From positions 12,152,001 to 12,216,000 of the forward strand of contig AP026543.1 of assembly GCA_026075535.2 (NCBI GenBank): a stretch of 64,000 nt of DNA, in the 5' to 3' direction. This DNA comes from Tricholoma matsutake. Taxonomy: Eukaryota; Basidiomycota; Agaricomycetes; Agaricales; Tricholomataceae. Both the position numbers and the translations under genes were made by a program. Below the pieces are notes generated by a model, which did not search any database, was not told the DNA's origin, and saw only the letters and a program-made list of their open reading frames with translations. Position 1 is the first letter of the stretch. Each line of letters starts with the position of its first letter. Positions 1-12,010 of the stretch are shown here, piece after piece.

Positions 1-3000
1 CTGCAGCATGAAATCGATAGCGGTTTGACACCCAGTAAGTCGATTGAATTGATGGAGAAGCCTTGCCACGATCGACGGAGCATTGTTCCTTCTCATATCA
101 ATGTAAAAGTCCAAGTCTACGAGGTCCGTGTAACTCAGTGCCCTGGCTATATCGCTGCCGGACACATGTTCAATGGACCCAAGAAGGTCTAGTAGATATT
201 CCTCTGTAATGGCCGCAAGAGGTGACTTTGAACCTGCCAACACTTTCGAAGAATCAGTCTGGTGATTCTCTATCAGAGATAACCAAAGCAGACTGTATGG
301 ACTGGAGTTATGACCTAAGATTTCAGCTGTATCTACCGAAAAATTGCTCAAGGTTAGTTCGCCCCCAGAGCATACTATACTACACAAACCTGCATAATTG
401 ATATCCATGCTACTCCGATCCTTGTTTGTCCTGTTTTCCAGGCTACCATGGTCAGCGTTGCGAGCTGAATGTACACAATGAGATTCTAACGTAATCTACC
501 ACATGCGTACCAACCTTTTGGTGGTCTTGTAGTGATTACAACGCCAATAAATTTATCAGCGTTAGTATGATGATCCTGCCTGTTGTCCGTCACGTCTTCC
601 AATGCACTGTCCAAATCCATGTCCGGCTCAACCTCACTTTTATCATCAGATTCTACATCGGCAAAGGTCCTCTTCTTTCCCTTCTTCTTGCGTTTAACCT
701 TCCTTTTCCCTGAATATAATCGGTATCAACCTCTGTATAGCCACCATACTTGAAACATACGATTTTGCGATCCAGGTTCAGGCCCTCCATCACCACTGTG
801 GTTTGTTAGAATAACCGAAGGGTCTATATCTTTAAGAAATGCTGCCATCTCATCGTCCTCGATGTCAGATCCTTCATCAGAGTCACCGTTAATCGGGTCT
901 TCCTCTTCCAAATTGTTGCCAGTGTGCCGTTTCATCTTCTTGTCCTTTTGCTGTTCCTTGCCCATCTTCCTTTTCTTGGCTGGACACTTTAAGTTTTACA
1001 TTGAATAGAAGGTGATCTATCTTACCGGTGGGCCTGACTTCATATTTGCGCTTCTTCTGATTCGACTTAACATGAACAAGATCTCTCGCATATGTCTCTT
1101 TCTTGGTACTGCGCATCCGTTCCACTATACCTATAGTAGCAAGCTGTTGTTAATGGGATATCTGAAGCGGAATGCAGTAGAAACCTTTTCTGGCCCTAGG
1201 TCATCCCCCAATGACATTCCATGGGGACACTGCTTCGGTGATGGCACAAATCAGAATGGACATCGATGTTTCACGTAGCTGCTCCTCCCACTGCACTTTT
1301 GCAGAAAGTAGAACATCATTTTCATATGGTGCTTGGGTGGTCGAATCAGAATTGTCCAATGCCCTCAATGCCTCTTCTGAAAGATCATTCAACTTTTCTT
1401 TATACATGGTACCGATCTCTGTGTCACACCCACTCCATCCAGGATGATAGGGAGAGGTTTTCAGACCAACACGTACACCTTCGTCATTTACATAGGAAAA
1501 ACTAGAAAAGAATCGATCCTGATCGAATCTAAGAAGAGCCTTTGGATTGGTTTGGCTGATATAATAAGTCATTTGCTGTGCAAACAAGTGGATCATAAAG
1601 TCGATATAGTCTTTGGTGCCCATAATGCAGCACCCATCCTTAGTGAATGTTGCCTGGGTGCAGGAACAGCATTGAGGTTGTCCCATGATCCTGTAGTTAT
1701 CATTTAGATTAACGACAACAATGTGATAGTTTGTACTTATGCAGGTAACTGCATCTCTCAATAACTTTTGAGCAATTTTCCATCTGGTAAGGCTGCAAAC
1801 ACCATGGAACTGGTGCCATTGAAAGATTCATTCGGGGGATACCCAATCAACGTTAAGCAGTTGTAGCCCGTATTGTAGTTGATGCGTGGAGTGCAGTAGA
1901 AGGGCCGGCTGCCCCTGTGGAAGTGGAGACTGGAGAAATACAGAGTAGAAAACTCTTCCATTACCCAAGATATACCCCAATCAAGGATACTGAACAGCTC
2001 TTCGTCTACATCTGGATGAGGTTTGCTCCAGTTCAACAATGCAGTTGGACATGCTGGAGAATCACTGCCATCGATGTGCATACCAGCAGTGCGACCTAGA
2101 GACCGCTTGAACACATCAACTGTATAGACCATTGAATACTTCAAAGTCTGAATGAAAATGAAAAATACCTGATTTTGGGTGCTCAGAAACTGGAGCGGCA
2201 ATGTTGAGTTGGAACGCAGGGTAACAAACATTGTCCGTCAGGCCAATTTGAGGCATATTTGTGACTGCAGCTTGTGTATGCATTTTATCGACTAACCCTT
2301 CTGGCCCCCGCTCCAGGCCTTTCATTGCTGAGAACGCGCTGAGCTAGAGACATTACACGTTGACTTATCACAAACCTCGCTCAAACTTCATGACATACCT
2401 CTAGAATATCTTTTCTCATGTGAACATCACTGTCCATTCCATCACCATATTTCGATCCCGCACTTGGAGCATCTAATGACCGCAGCTCTTGAAAGGTAGC
2501 AGCGATACTGTAACATCGGTCACCATTTCGCGTCTGTATGGCATGGCAGGACCTTTCAAAAGCTAGTCCCCTGATGTAACCCGATGCCTTCTTGTTGAAT
2601 TGAGCTTTCTTGTCGGACATTTCCCCTGGAGGCCCGAGAATGGATTCTCGTGTCTGCTCCAGCCAATGAATTTGGTCAGCATTGTACACACTCCTGTGGG
2701 GTTGTCAGTTATGGAACAGACATTCAAATTTTGTGCAAACTTGTCCATGGCCCATGATTTGAGTTTATCCTTGTAAGGATCTCCACCATTATTGATGTTC
2801 CTCATTAACAAGAAGTCCTTGTTGCTTGGATGCAAGATGGTAAACCCTGGACGGTCTGAGATAGAGTAAAGGCCGAATTGTAGATGCCACTGACCCATTT
2901 CATCATTTTCAGACTTGGTAGCAGGCACCTCCATCTCTGATGCGGCGTCCAGATTTTCCGTCATTGCAGAAGTAGATGAGTCTTGCACCATAATTATGAT

Positions 3001-3562
3001 TTTTCCATGTTCACCCTTGATTAGTGTTTGAAGGTCCAGTCCATGGTTATGTAACAGTCTTTTGGAATTTTGAGATGTAATCTGCTTGTCAAAGCCTTAC
3101 AACTTATCCTGGAATTTCAATACTTTTTGTACACAATGTCAAGATATGTTTGAAAAGGTTTTGTTATTATGCCTCAGTGGTTTTTACAGAATTAAACATA
3201 TTAAACATAAAACAATTTTTTCAGTCTATACATTCTCCGAGGTTTTGAGAAAAGTGTATGAACTAGAAAAATTGTTTTGTGTTCAATATGGTCAATTCTG
3301 CAAAAACCACTGAGGCATAATGACAAAACCTTTTCAATCATATCTTGACATTGTGTACAAAAGTCCTGAAATTCCAGGATAAGTTGTAAGGCTTTGACAA
3401 ACAGATTACATCTCAAAATTCCAAAAGACTGTTACATAACCATGGACTGGACCTTCAAACACTACCCTTGATTAGTGGGTGACAGTCAGTTGAATACAGT
3501 TGGGGAAGACATGAGTCTCTGTTCGGAAGATTGAGGCGTTGCAAACCAGAGAGAATGTCCAT
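1..3562 (-). CDS. Multi-exon nuclear-type protein of unknown function; exon 1 split by a MITE
   Basis: Not recognised as a known family. The likely start is the ATG at 3562, in a good context (CCACCATGG). The frame runs to 3473, is broken by the MITE, and resumes at 3013. Introns that restore the frame with GT..AG ends are seen at 2694-2740 (47 nt), 1784-1842 (59 nt), 980-1025 (46 nt) and 710-760 (51 nt), and others must lie near 2330-2390, 1120-1210 and 410-540. The protein has a mixed globular N-terminal half, then a basic cluster (AKKRKMGKEQQKDKKMKRH), an acidic stretch (EEEDPINGDSDEGSDIEDDE) and a second lysine-rich cluster, so a nuclear location is likely. The last visible exon (1-408) is open to the window edge, so the gene is partial. 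Near 2150-2180 two frames compete and I could not settle the junction. If the MITE is not removed, translation stops a few codons after its junction; an ATG at 2991 could then be used. Confidence 0.62.
3022..3464. mobile_element. hAT-type hairpin MITE, 443 bp, perfect 8-bp target duplication
   Basis: The element begins TAGTGTTTGAAGGTCCAG and ends with the inverted copy. It is flanked by CCCTTGAT at 3014-3021 and again at 3465-3472. An 8-bp duplication and a TAG-type terminus are the hallmarks of the hAT superfamily. The two halves are inverted copies of each other along nearly their whole length, meeting near 3243, so the element is a snap-back palindrome with arms of roughly 220 bp. No transposase is encoded; mirrored open frames on the two strands only reflect the palindrome. 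It sits inside coding exon 1 of the minus-strand gene. A relative with the same terminus lies at 52190-52422. Confidence 0.9.
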
Positions 3563-4987
3563 GGTGGGCAGAGAGAACTTAGGTGAGACTTTCCGCACAC
3601 ACAGAAAGTCTCATTTCAAGCTTATCTCAGAAACCCGGTTATGGCCATTGATTACAACATAATAATCCTTTGGATGGGTCTTTTGTGAAATCGCAAGAAG
3701 CCTAACTAATCCGACTGTATGATGAATCCCCGATCTGTTGAGCGTCAATTGTAATATTTGCTGAGAGGGCAGTGGCCACCCACATCTAACAACAAACATG
3801 CCGGGGATGGGTCGATTGCCCACAAATAATTGGTTGACGCTGTAGAATACTAGTTCACTTGTTTGTCAGATTGGATGCTCTATATCCATCCTGCAAGCAC
3901 AACCTACTTATGGCTGACACTTGTCAATCTGGATTCACATTCTCTAACATGGTTGTCATAGGTGCTTGATCTGGATCGGCATTCGCTAACCTAGTTGTAG
4001 GAACTTTGTTTTTGTGAGCTTAGTTCAAAGGGTGATCGCAACTACAGCCTACCTGGAGGATCACTGGTGTCAAAATGTGAGTCCATTACTGGGCTGTGAT
4101 GTTCCACTGTGGATTCCTTGTAACTTTGATAACCGATGGTTGGGGTGAAATGGAAGACCTGTTAGAGACATGTATTCTTGTCTCTCGCTGGCTTGTTTAC
4201 ACAACTTACTTTAGTTTTGTTGCTCATAATTTTGGACAATTTGCTCTGTAAACGCCCATAGCATTGAATAATGAATCAGAAAGGCAAACCAGTCTGAACT
4301 TATATCAGTTAACATCCAGAAAACTTATAGAGGTACTCACAAAATGATGTCATAGCTGGCAACTAAACACTTTTAGACACCGGTATGTCATCAAGCACTG
4401 GTTCTGTTTACCCAAGCGTTCAAGGTAATATGAGCAGTTTTCAATCATATTGTACGGTTCTATAGTAGTCTACTAAGATGTGTTGCGTGTATAGCTGGCT
4501 TGTTGAAAGAAAGATGTTCAATCCAACAACAATTTGCCTTATGGCACTTTGTAGCCCAGATCTTCATAAAAAGTCCATAAAAAGTAGAGCTGGGTACAGC
4601 CCGTTGGTTAGCTAGCATGTTGTACAATACAACCACAAGTCTAATGATACTGTACTTACCATGTAAACATTTAAACACTTGAACCCAGTCCGCCCAGAAG
4701 TGAGATGGTGGTGGAACCAGGACAAGAGCGAAAAAGGCCTTTGAACCAAACAATGTCCAACATAGCCATGTTCGAAACAGCAACTTCCATTCTGAACGAG
4801 CTATGGCACACACTGTTTGACTGTGTTATATTTTCTCTCCTCTGCCTTCAACCATCACCTACCGACAATCAGAATGGAGTAAGTAGTATGTCTGCAACCC
4901 TGTAGGGGTGTAAATAGTCTGTATTAAGATGTTCTACAGTCGTAAGGATCATTACGACTATCGTACTGTTGCAAAATAAGGTCATAT
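3563..4987. other. Intergenic spacer, no gene seen
   Basis: This lies between the start of the minus-strand gene and the ATG of the Spt5-like gene. It should hold the divergent promoters of both. I see no convincing reading frame, RNA gene or repeat; the open frames around 4460-4900 have no recognisable motif and no exon-like partners. Confidence 0.5.
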
Positions 4988-7405
4988 ATGCCTAAGCAAT
5001 CAGTTAAACGGGCAAAGGTATGCGAGTCCTAACTTAAATCAGCACGCTTGGCTCAATTCTTGTTCAGAAGTCATCGTCCTTGCCTTTCCTAGACCTAGAA
5101 GCATCTGTCGATCAGGATGGCAATGAGAGAGATTCCGAAATGGATGAGGAAGAGGAGGATGGTAAGTGTAAATTTGCCTCCTCTGGCGGGAACTGAGTGG
5201 ATTGCCTAGGTTTCATTGTTCCCGATAAACCTCCTGCTGGAACCTCTCACTTTCATCCGTTGCTTGCTGATGCAACCACGGAAGAGGAGGCAGCACATTT
5301 GGAAGAGGTCGCTTTGGCTATCGAAGGTCGATACGCTGGTGTTGCAACCACATCCATGTCGTTGATGCAGGATTCAGGCCTTGTGGACATTGTTGAAACC
5401 GCGACATGCTATCCTTCCTTGGATGACCCAGAAATCTGGAAATTATCTGTTGACGTACGTTCTCCCTGCTCTTCTGATTTTTCTATGGCTTGTGTTGACC
5501 TCTGTTCAGGAAGGTTGCAAACACAAGATACTGATGAAATGCATGGAAGCTGCATCATCTGGATCTCTGAGTTCCACAGTGCTTTCTGTTTTCTATCGCA
5601 ACCACCAGCCTGGAGCTGTCTATTTCGAGAGTCATCAATCTACAGTTGATGCCAGATTGTTGCTTGGTTCCTTTCTCAAGGGCATCGCTCCTGTTTCATT
5701 TCTTGGGTCAAACAAATCCCATTTAATGTTTGTGCCCCTAGAAGACTGTGTTAAACTCTTGATGCCTTCATCCCAGCCATGAACTTGCAAGCCAGGTGCC
5801 TGGGTGCGGCTTCGGTGTGGTGGCTACTACCACAATGACTTAGGATTTGTAACCGAGGTCCATGATGAAGTTGCGGTGGTGATTTTTATACCTAGGTTGT
5901 CATTTAGTCCTGACTCTTGTGGGCGACCGCCTCAAGCTCTTTTTGATCCCAATATTGTCAAAGACATCCAGGGAACTAGGGTGGTTAGGCACAATCGTGG
6001 ACTAAACATTTTTTGTGGCAAAACTTTCATGCCTGATGGATTTGAAATCCAGTCATTCAGGACATTGGATTTAGATGACGTTCATGTGCTACCTAAGGAA
6101 ACAGAACTTTTATTCTTTGATAAATCAGGCAATGTAGATGTACAACATGCGATACAAGTTATTCAATCAAAAGTTCAGTTTGGGGTGTCTGAAAAGGTGC
6201 TCATATGCTCAGGCACACTTCAGGGAATGTTGGGCCACATTGTTAGCATTGATAACACAGAGATGGCTCAAATCGAGACCTCTGATGACCATCTTCTTGT
6301 TGAAGTGCCTCAGCGGTACATGAGGAGAGCTTTCTCCTGTGGTGATTATGTGACGATTATCAGCGGAGAACACCAAGGATGTGAGGGTTTTATTACGGAA
6401 GTATGTGGAGAATTGGTAACACTGTATATGATGGTCAGAGAACTGGGACCTCAAACCGTTGGCAAAGAGGTATTTTAACCAGCTCTGACCATTCTGCATG
6501 TATCTGACCTTTGTAGTTTCAAATTGAACAGACTCATATCAATTGGAAGAAGAATGTCAATACTTCCGACGCTGAACCAGGTGCAGTCGAGGAAAGACCC
6601 TTGTCTGACAAGGCATGATGCAGAGATCCCATGCATACTGGGGATCCATTTTGTGGCATGAACATTTGTGTTATCAAGGGTAATCTGAAGGGCCATAAAG
6701 CGACAGTGCTTGGCTCTACCCCTGTCTTGAATGAAAAGTTCAGTGTCACTCTCAGGATTGACATGCAAACTGTGAAAACGACTGTTGAGCTTGGCAGTGA
6801 TGATGTGACAGAGCTAGTGTGAGCGCGCAATTATGACAATTATTGCCTTAACTAATTGAAGTTTCACCAGGACTGGTTTGTTATTGTTGAAAGCACAGTG
6901 GATTCCAAGGGGGACGTTGTTACCTGGACTGATTGTTCGTCCATCTATGCCAACTCAAGGGAAACACCTCTGAGTCCGGCCTGGGACCCTACCTCTTGTT
7001 TGCCGTCTGAACCCACTGCAAAGCTTGGTGTGTGTCTCTTTAACTGATGCTACTCTGTTTAACTCGAAAGACTTAGGAGAGTGGCTGCTGGACCCACGGC
7101 TTGACAATAAACGCCTTGACATTGTCATTCAGGGCACCAAGGAAGGCATCTACTATTGAGGGGGGAAGTACAAAGGTTGTTGGGGTGTGTCAGTGCTCAA
7201 CCGTCCATGGAAAGGATTGGATTGCTCTGTGATGGTCAAACTGGGGATCATGGCGACCCAGGTCAAATTCCCCCTGAAGTACATCCTGCCAGAAACGACT
7301 ACTGAGAGGGAAGGTGCGGTAAAGGCTTCAGATGCGCAGCTGATTCATACAGTGCTAGGCCAACGTGTGGTGATTATTGGGCCAGATCTTTCTGGAAATA
7401 CTAGC
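4988..7405 (+). pseudogene. Spt5-like transcription elongation factor (NGN + KOW), three in-frame TGA codons
   Basis: Exons can be followed from the ATG at 4988: 4988-5017, 5068-5161, 5210-5454, 5510-6469 and 6517 onward, with introns 5018-5067, 5162-5209, 5455-5509 and 6470-6516. The start is lysine-rich, followed by an acidic run (DEEEEDG). An NGN-like domain follows (from EGCKHKILMKC to the LEDCVKLL region), then KOW-type segments (PGAWVRLRCGGYYHNDLGFV; CGDYVTIISGEHQGCEGFI; GNLKGHKATV). Spt5 binds RNA polymerase II through NGN and controls elongation. Many mushroom genomes carry extra Spt5-like copies, and this is probably one of them rather than the essential gene. Stops at 5780-5782, 6616-6618 and 7157-7159 are all TGA, while the splice sites are intact. 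The frame fades after about 7405; a short WCNFDGQ-like piece near 7702 may be a last exon. Confidence 0.75.
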
Positions 7406-8855
7406 TTTATCAGTTGTTATGGCTGTGTCTTGAGTTGCCAGTATCCATTGCAGCCCCATGATGCCTTAATTCTTCTTTATCATCCAGTTAGCCAGTTTGC
7501 ATACTTCCACCAAAAAAATATTTGTCATTCTCATCATGAATCTGTGCTGTGGGACAAAATATGGATACAGTAGCTTATTTTACATCTATCTATATTACTT
7601 CGTCGAGTACCTATACCTCAAATATGAATACAATTTTTGTTGCATTGAATCACATGAAAGTTTCTCGGACGTTTCCATTCGAAATTCATCCTTGACAGGT
7701 GGTGCAACTTTGATGGCCAGTTTTCTTTTCAATCTCAAACCACCATGTTGTGAGTATTCAAACAACTCTCCATCTTAGTGATTTTCTGCCTGAACCTGAT
7801 TGCAGTCACATCAAATGGTATGTTGTAGTGCTCTGGCTTTCCTTCCACGACTTTAATCTGTAATTAGGTGATAATCCGGTGTCCAGCTCGCGTCCACTCA
7901 ATGGCACAGGCCACCCAGGTCCGCAGTCTTTCTTATCATATGGTATGCTCCAATCAGCTCATTCCAAAAATCGAACTGAACGCGATGGGATGCTTGCTCA
8001 GATCATTTTGATGGTTCTTGTCTCACTCACAGTAGACCCTGCGCTACCTTTGCAGGTGCGGGTGATCCGGGGAAGGGACCTGTTCTCTTTATAAGCGCTT
8101 CCAACCTATCATATGGTATGAATAGTTGGTTGCTATAATGTTGATGCCTTGATGTTTACAACCAATTTTTACAGCAAATATCTGACATAACAGCAGTATT
8201 TCCCCCCATGTGGGTGCTTCCATTGGTGAAAATTACATAGACTCCAAAACAGGTTTCTCCGATGAGGGCATCTACCTAGCCCCCCATGTGGGCTCCTCCA
8301 ATGTGGGCATCTTGCATCCGCCTTATGTGGATACCCCCAGTGTGGGTGATTTGACAACCCCTTTATGGGGTGTTCTTTATAAAGAACTTGTTCCAAACCT
8401 CAATTTATATTTGTTGCCTATTTCATGTGCCAATGTATATTTTAACATATCTGACTCACTGAAGTTTCCATGCTATAATTGTACCTCTATATCTTGTGGC
8501 ACATCATCTGCAGAACCAATGCTTTTGGGGAGCAATGGCTACTTGTTTAACAAATATGGTATAACCTCTTGCTATCAATATTTCATTAAATATATGCCAC
8601 ATATATTTGTTTCTTCAATTGCTTGTTCAGTAAGATGGCTAAGCTTCTGCTCCAGTTATGTTGAGGTGTTCTCTTTCTTTTGGCAGAGGGTCAGAAATAT
8701 TGTTTTTTTGCTGTTTCATTTGCAACACTGGATACTATCCCTAAACATTCTTCCAGTTGTTGATGTCTCAGTCAGAGTCAGAAAGCTATTATTAATACTG
8801 AAACAGAATAGTATGTCTCCTAATACTTATCAAATGTAAATATGATTCTGATTAT
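7406..8855. other. AT-rich spacer before Helitron A, no supported gene
   Basis: Long AT-rich stretches with chance open frames on both strands. It may contain the degraded 3' end of the Spt5-like gene and the non-coding 5' flank of Helitron A. I could not identify a Helitron 5' terminus. A degenerate GTGGG-rich repeat lies within it and is listed separately. Confidence 0.4.
8195..8375. repeat. Degenerate CCCATGTGGG-type minisatellite
   Basis: Variants of the word CCCATGTGGG recur here (CCCCATGTGGG twice, then CCAATGTGGGCATC, CCCAGTGTGGG and CTTTATGGGG). Spacing is irregular and no unit is perfect. The repeat yields histidine/proline/glycine-rich chance frames on the minus strand, which I do not regard as genes. 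Confidence 0.5.
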
Positions 8856-10169
8856 TTGTCTATATCTTGTTTGTTTTCAGCTTTTTCTTGTTTTGTGTAT
8901 GTGGTCTTTAGACAATTTGGCTTCTTGTGTCTGATGGTCAAATCCAAGCTTTGCAGTCTTGTATTTTTACATCCATTGAAACATCGAGGTCGGGTTTTTA
9001 TTGCTAGTGAAGGCAATCAGAATATGCCTTACCAGCTATTCAAGTTTCATAAAGTACATGACCCCAGAGGGTATTTCAAAAAGGATGTATCTACAGCATT
9101 TGCACCACCTGCTAGAATACTTAACAAGGGGGGGTATGCTTCTCGTATCTTCTCCTATTCACAACTAGAGCCGTATTTGTTACCACAAGATAGAAATCAG
9201 CCAGATATTACAAAAATGGTATTCAAATATGCTGATCATGTAAATGATGTTGGTTTACTAAAGTATCCACCAAGTCAATTTGTTTATGTTAACATGCCAC
9301 TTCAGGATCTTACCCCATATCTTACAGTAACTACTCTGCGAAAAATAGCAAAATCTCATGGCTGTCCTGCTGGGTCTCATGACAATAAAAATACCTTACA
9401 GTATTCTTTAAAAAATCACTCCTGTCCCCAATGTAATGTACTTGTTACTGTATTTTCAATTGAGCAACCATGGTCACAGCAGCATCATAGAGCAAACTTG
9501 AAGAAGAAGAAGGAAGAAAAAGCTGAGAGCATTAATGCACTTAAAGAAAAGTTGAATAGCTCAATTGTTGCAAATGCCTCTTCCTTACCATTTCCACCAG
9601 CACCATTGACCAGCATGCTTGCACGAGACATTGCAGATGAAGCATGTAAAAAGATGACCAAAAAGAAAATTGAGGAAAGTGGTTGTGCTGAGTTAGTACC
9701 AAGTGGGGAACTTAGTAGATTGAAAGCTATTAAAAACCATCTGCATGTGTTGAAGGCAGAAGGTGTATCTAGTGTAGAGCGAAAAAGTTTGGACCAGAAG
9801 AAAAAAGAATACACTGGTCCTATACTAGATTATAAGTGTAGTAATGTTTGCAACACTTGTAGGATGTCCCTCAGATGTAACAAAGTTCCAAGGCTTGCAC
9901 TAGCTCGTGGATTGTGGCTTGGGAATGTACCTGAAGAGTTATCCAGCTTGCGATTTGTTGAAAAACTTTTGATTGCATGGGTTAGACATACATGTTGTTT
10001 TTTGAAAATTTCAACAGGTGGCCATAAAATGAAAGCTAATGCAATTGCATTTGAAACTCCCATTCCCAAGGTGTATAGTAAACTCCCACCTCCTAGAGAT
10101 GAAATGGATGATGTACTTGCAATTTTTTTTACAGGTCCATGCAAACCAACTCTGGAAGACTATAATTGA
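8856..10169 (+). pseudogene. Helitron A N-terminal segment: Cys/His cluster and DUF6570-like module
   Basis: The convincing coding part begins near 8994; the upstream hydrophobic stretch may be chance. A GCPAGSHD..HSCPQC segment forms a possible zinc site. After a lysine-rich coiled region there is the DUF6570-like module typical of basidiomycete Helitron proteins, with CNTCR, LARGLWLGNVPEEL, the EKLLIAWVRH block and LPPPRDEMDDVLAIFFTGP. The same blocks occur in Helitron B (LANGLWVGETPPQL) and Helitron C (LANNLWVGKVPKVL), so they are under shared constraint. The role of this region is not known; the position before Rep suggests DNA binding or complex assembly. It ends at a TGA (10167-10169) where copy C continues. 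Confidence 0.75.
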
Positions 10170-10172
10170 TCA

Positions 10173-12010
10173 TTGGTTCTTGTGAGATGGAATCATGTAG
10201 CACGAGCATTGGAGTGGTTAAAGTTAAACCATAGAGATTATGCAGATATAGACATTTCACATGAAAATCTGGCAGAATATCCTGAAGATGGACCACCTTG
10301 CTCAGTAGAGTATAAGCCTCTCTCAAGCAATAAAACATTAGAAGGAACTAGTCTTCATGGTATGGATGACGAAGATGGTACTGCTGAAGGTGACTGAGCA
10401 TATACTGTACATGGGCTGACTGGACAGAAATTGGATACTATAACCACTAACAGGCTAAAGGCACTTGCACTTAAGCATTTAAATTCTCAGGGAAAATTTC
10501 TAGTTGTTGGTCACAGCAACAAAGCTGAATCTGCATCAGATAATCCACAACTTTATCCTAAAATGTTTCCCTGGTTATTTCCATATGGACTAGGAGGTGT
10601 TGGCTCAGCTGGCTTGTCTGACAAAGAGCACAAAAGACATTTACTAATGTACCATGACAAAAGATTTCAGACAGATGTCAATTTTCCATTTGTTGCATTT
10701 AGTCATGAACAAATCAAAACAAGTACAACTCAGAGTTTTTTACTTGCTGAGAAAAGCAAGTTTCAAGCCATTACAGACAGACTTCTGAATCTTGATCAGA
10801 CTGTTCTGAATGCTTTAATTGAAAAAATTTCTGGTGGAGATTATGTTGCAGCTGAAACAGATGAAGAGAAGAATTACTTTCAAGTTATAAAAGACTTGGA
10901 TCATATTGCTGGAAGTGTTAAAGGATCTATGACAAGTAAAAAATATATGCGGAATGAAATTTGGTCATTGGTAAATCATTGTGGGGCACCATCCTGGTAT
11001 ATAACATTATCACTTGCTGATGTAAAACATCCAATATGTCTCTATTATGCTGGTACAGATACTAAGTTTGAGCCTTGTATACTGAATGAAAGTGACAGAA
11101 TTCGTCGTATATGCAAAAATCCAGTAGCTAGTGCTCGATTTTTTCATTTCATAGTCCAAACCTTTATTGAGGATGTGTTAGGTGTAAAATCTAAACACCA
11201 TGGATTGTATGGAGATACTAAGGCATATTATGGGACTGTTGAACAACAAGGCTGGCTCACACTGCACATGCATCTCTTGCTCTGGATAAAAGGGTCTTTA
11301 ACACCACAAGAGATGCGACAAAAAATTCTTGATCCTAATTCTGACTTTCAAAAGAACCTTGTAAAATAGTTGGAAAGCTGTGTTTCAGGAGAATTCTTCA
11401 ATGGCACACAAGAAGATGTTATGGCACAAATTGACTCAAATAAAAACCTGCCAGAATATAAAAATCCAACAGAAACCATGCCTTTGCCACCACCTCCTGC
11501 TTGTAAAAAATCAGATCCTCATGAAACATGAGGTGCATGTCAAAAACTAGGTACATGGTGGGGTCTTTTTACACAAACTGTTGATGATCTTCTTACAAGT
11601 CAAATGTCCATAGTTGTAATAGAAATAAAAATAAAGATGGAAGTGCAAATAAGAGGCATGTATATACTGGCTGCATGGACAATAGATGGGGCAAATGCAA
11701 GGCAAGATTTCCACAACCTTTATTTCAAGAAACTCATATAGACAAGGAGACAGGTTCACTAGATTTGAAAAAAAAAGAACCCTGGCTAAATACTTTTACA
11801 CCCTTATTAACTTATATTTTCCACTGCAAAACAGATGTTACTTGCCTCATGTCAGGTACTGCTATTAAAACAGTAATTATATATGTATCTGATTATATAA
11901 CTAAAGCCCCCTTGAAAACTCATGTTATTTTTGAATCAATCAAATCAATTTTCACTAAAAACATGGAACTTGTTAATGGTACATTGCCAAGTAGAGAAAA
12001 AGCAAGGTGA
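10173..12010 (+). pseudogene. Helitron A Rep (HUH-Y2 endonuclease, Helitron_like_N)
   Basis: The segment PKMFPWLFPYGLGG, the KRHLLMYHDKRFQTD block and FVAFSHEQIK mark the Helitron Rep N-terminal domain. The metal-binding HUH motif is LHMHLLLWIKG (H-M-H) near 11265. The catalytic two-tyrosine motif is YVSDYITK near 11880, with the tyrosines four residues apart as in other Helitrons. Rep would cut one strand and stay covalently bound through tyrosine. Breaks: TGA 10395-10397 (Arg in copy B at the aligned position), TAG 11367 (Tyr in copies B and C), TGA 11529, a scrambled stretch at about 11560-11690, and TGA 12008. The protein is therefore not made as one piece. Confidence 0.82.

Noticed and set aside
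3086..3416. Similar open frames on opposite strands inside the MITE
   Set aside because: They mirror each other because the element is a palindrome; no motif and no evidence of coding.
4460..4905. Minus-strand 117-codon and plus-strand 66-codon frames
   Set aside because: No domain, no splice-compatible partners, composition not coding-like; left as intergenic.
4988..7405. Selenocysteine or reassigned TGA as explanation for the many TGA codons
   Set aside because: Where the residue can be aligned it is usually Arg, and CGA-to-TGA decay explains it; the clean protease gene has no internal TGA.
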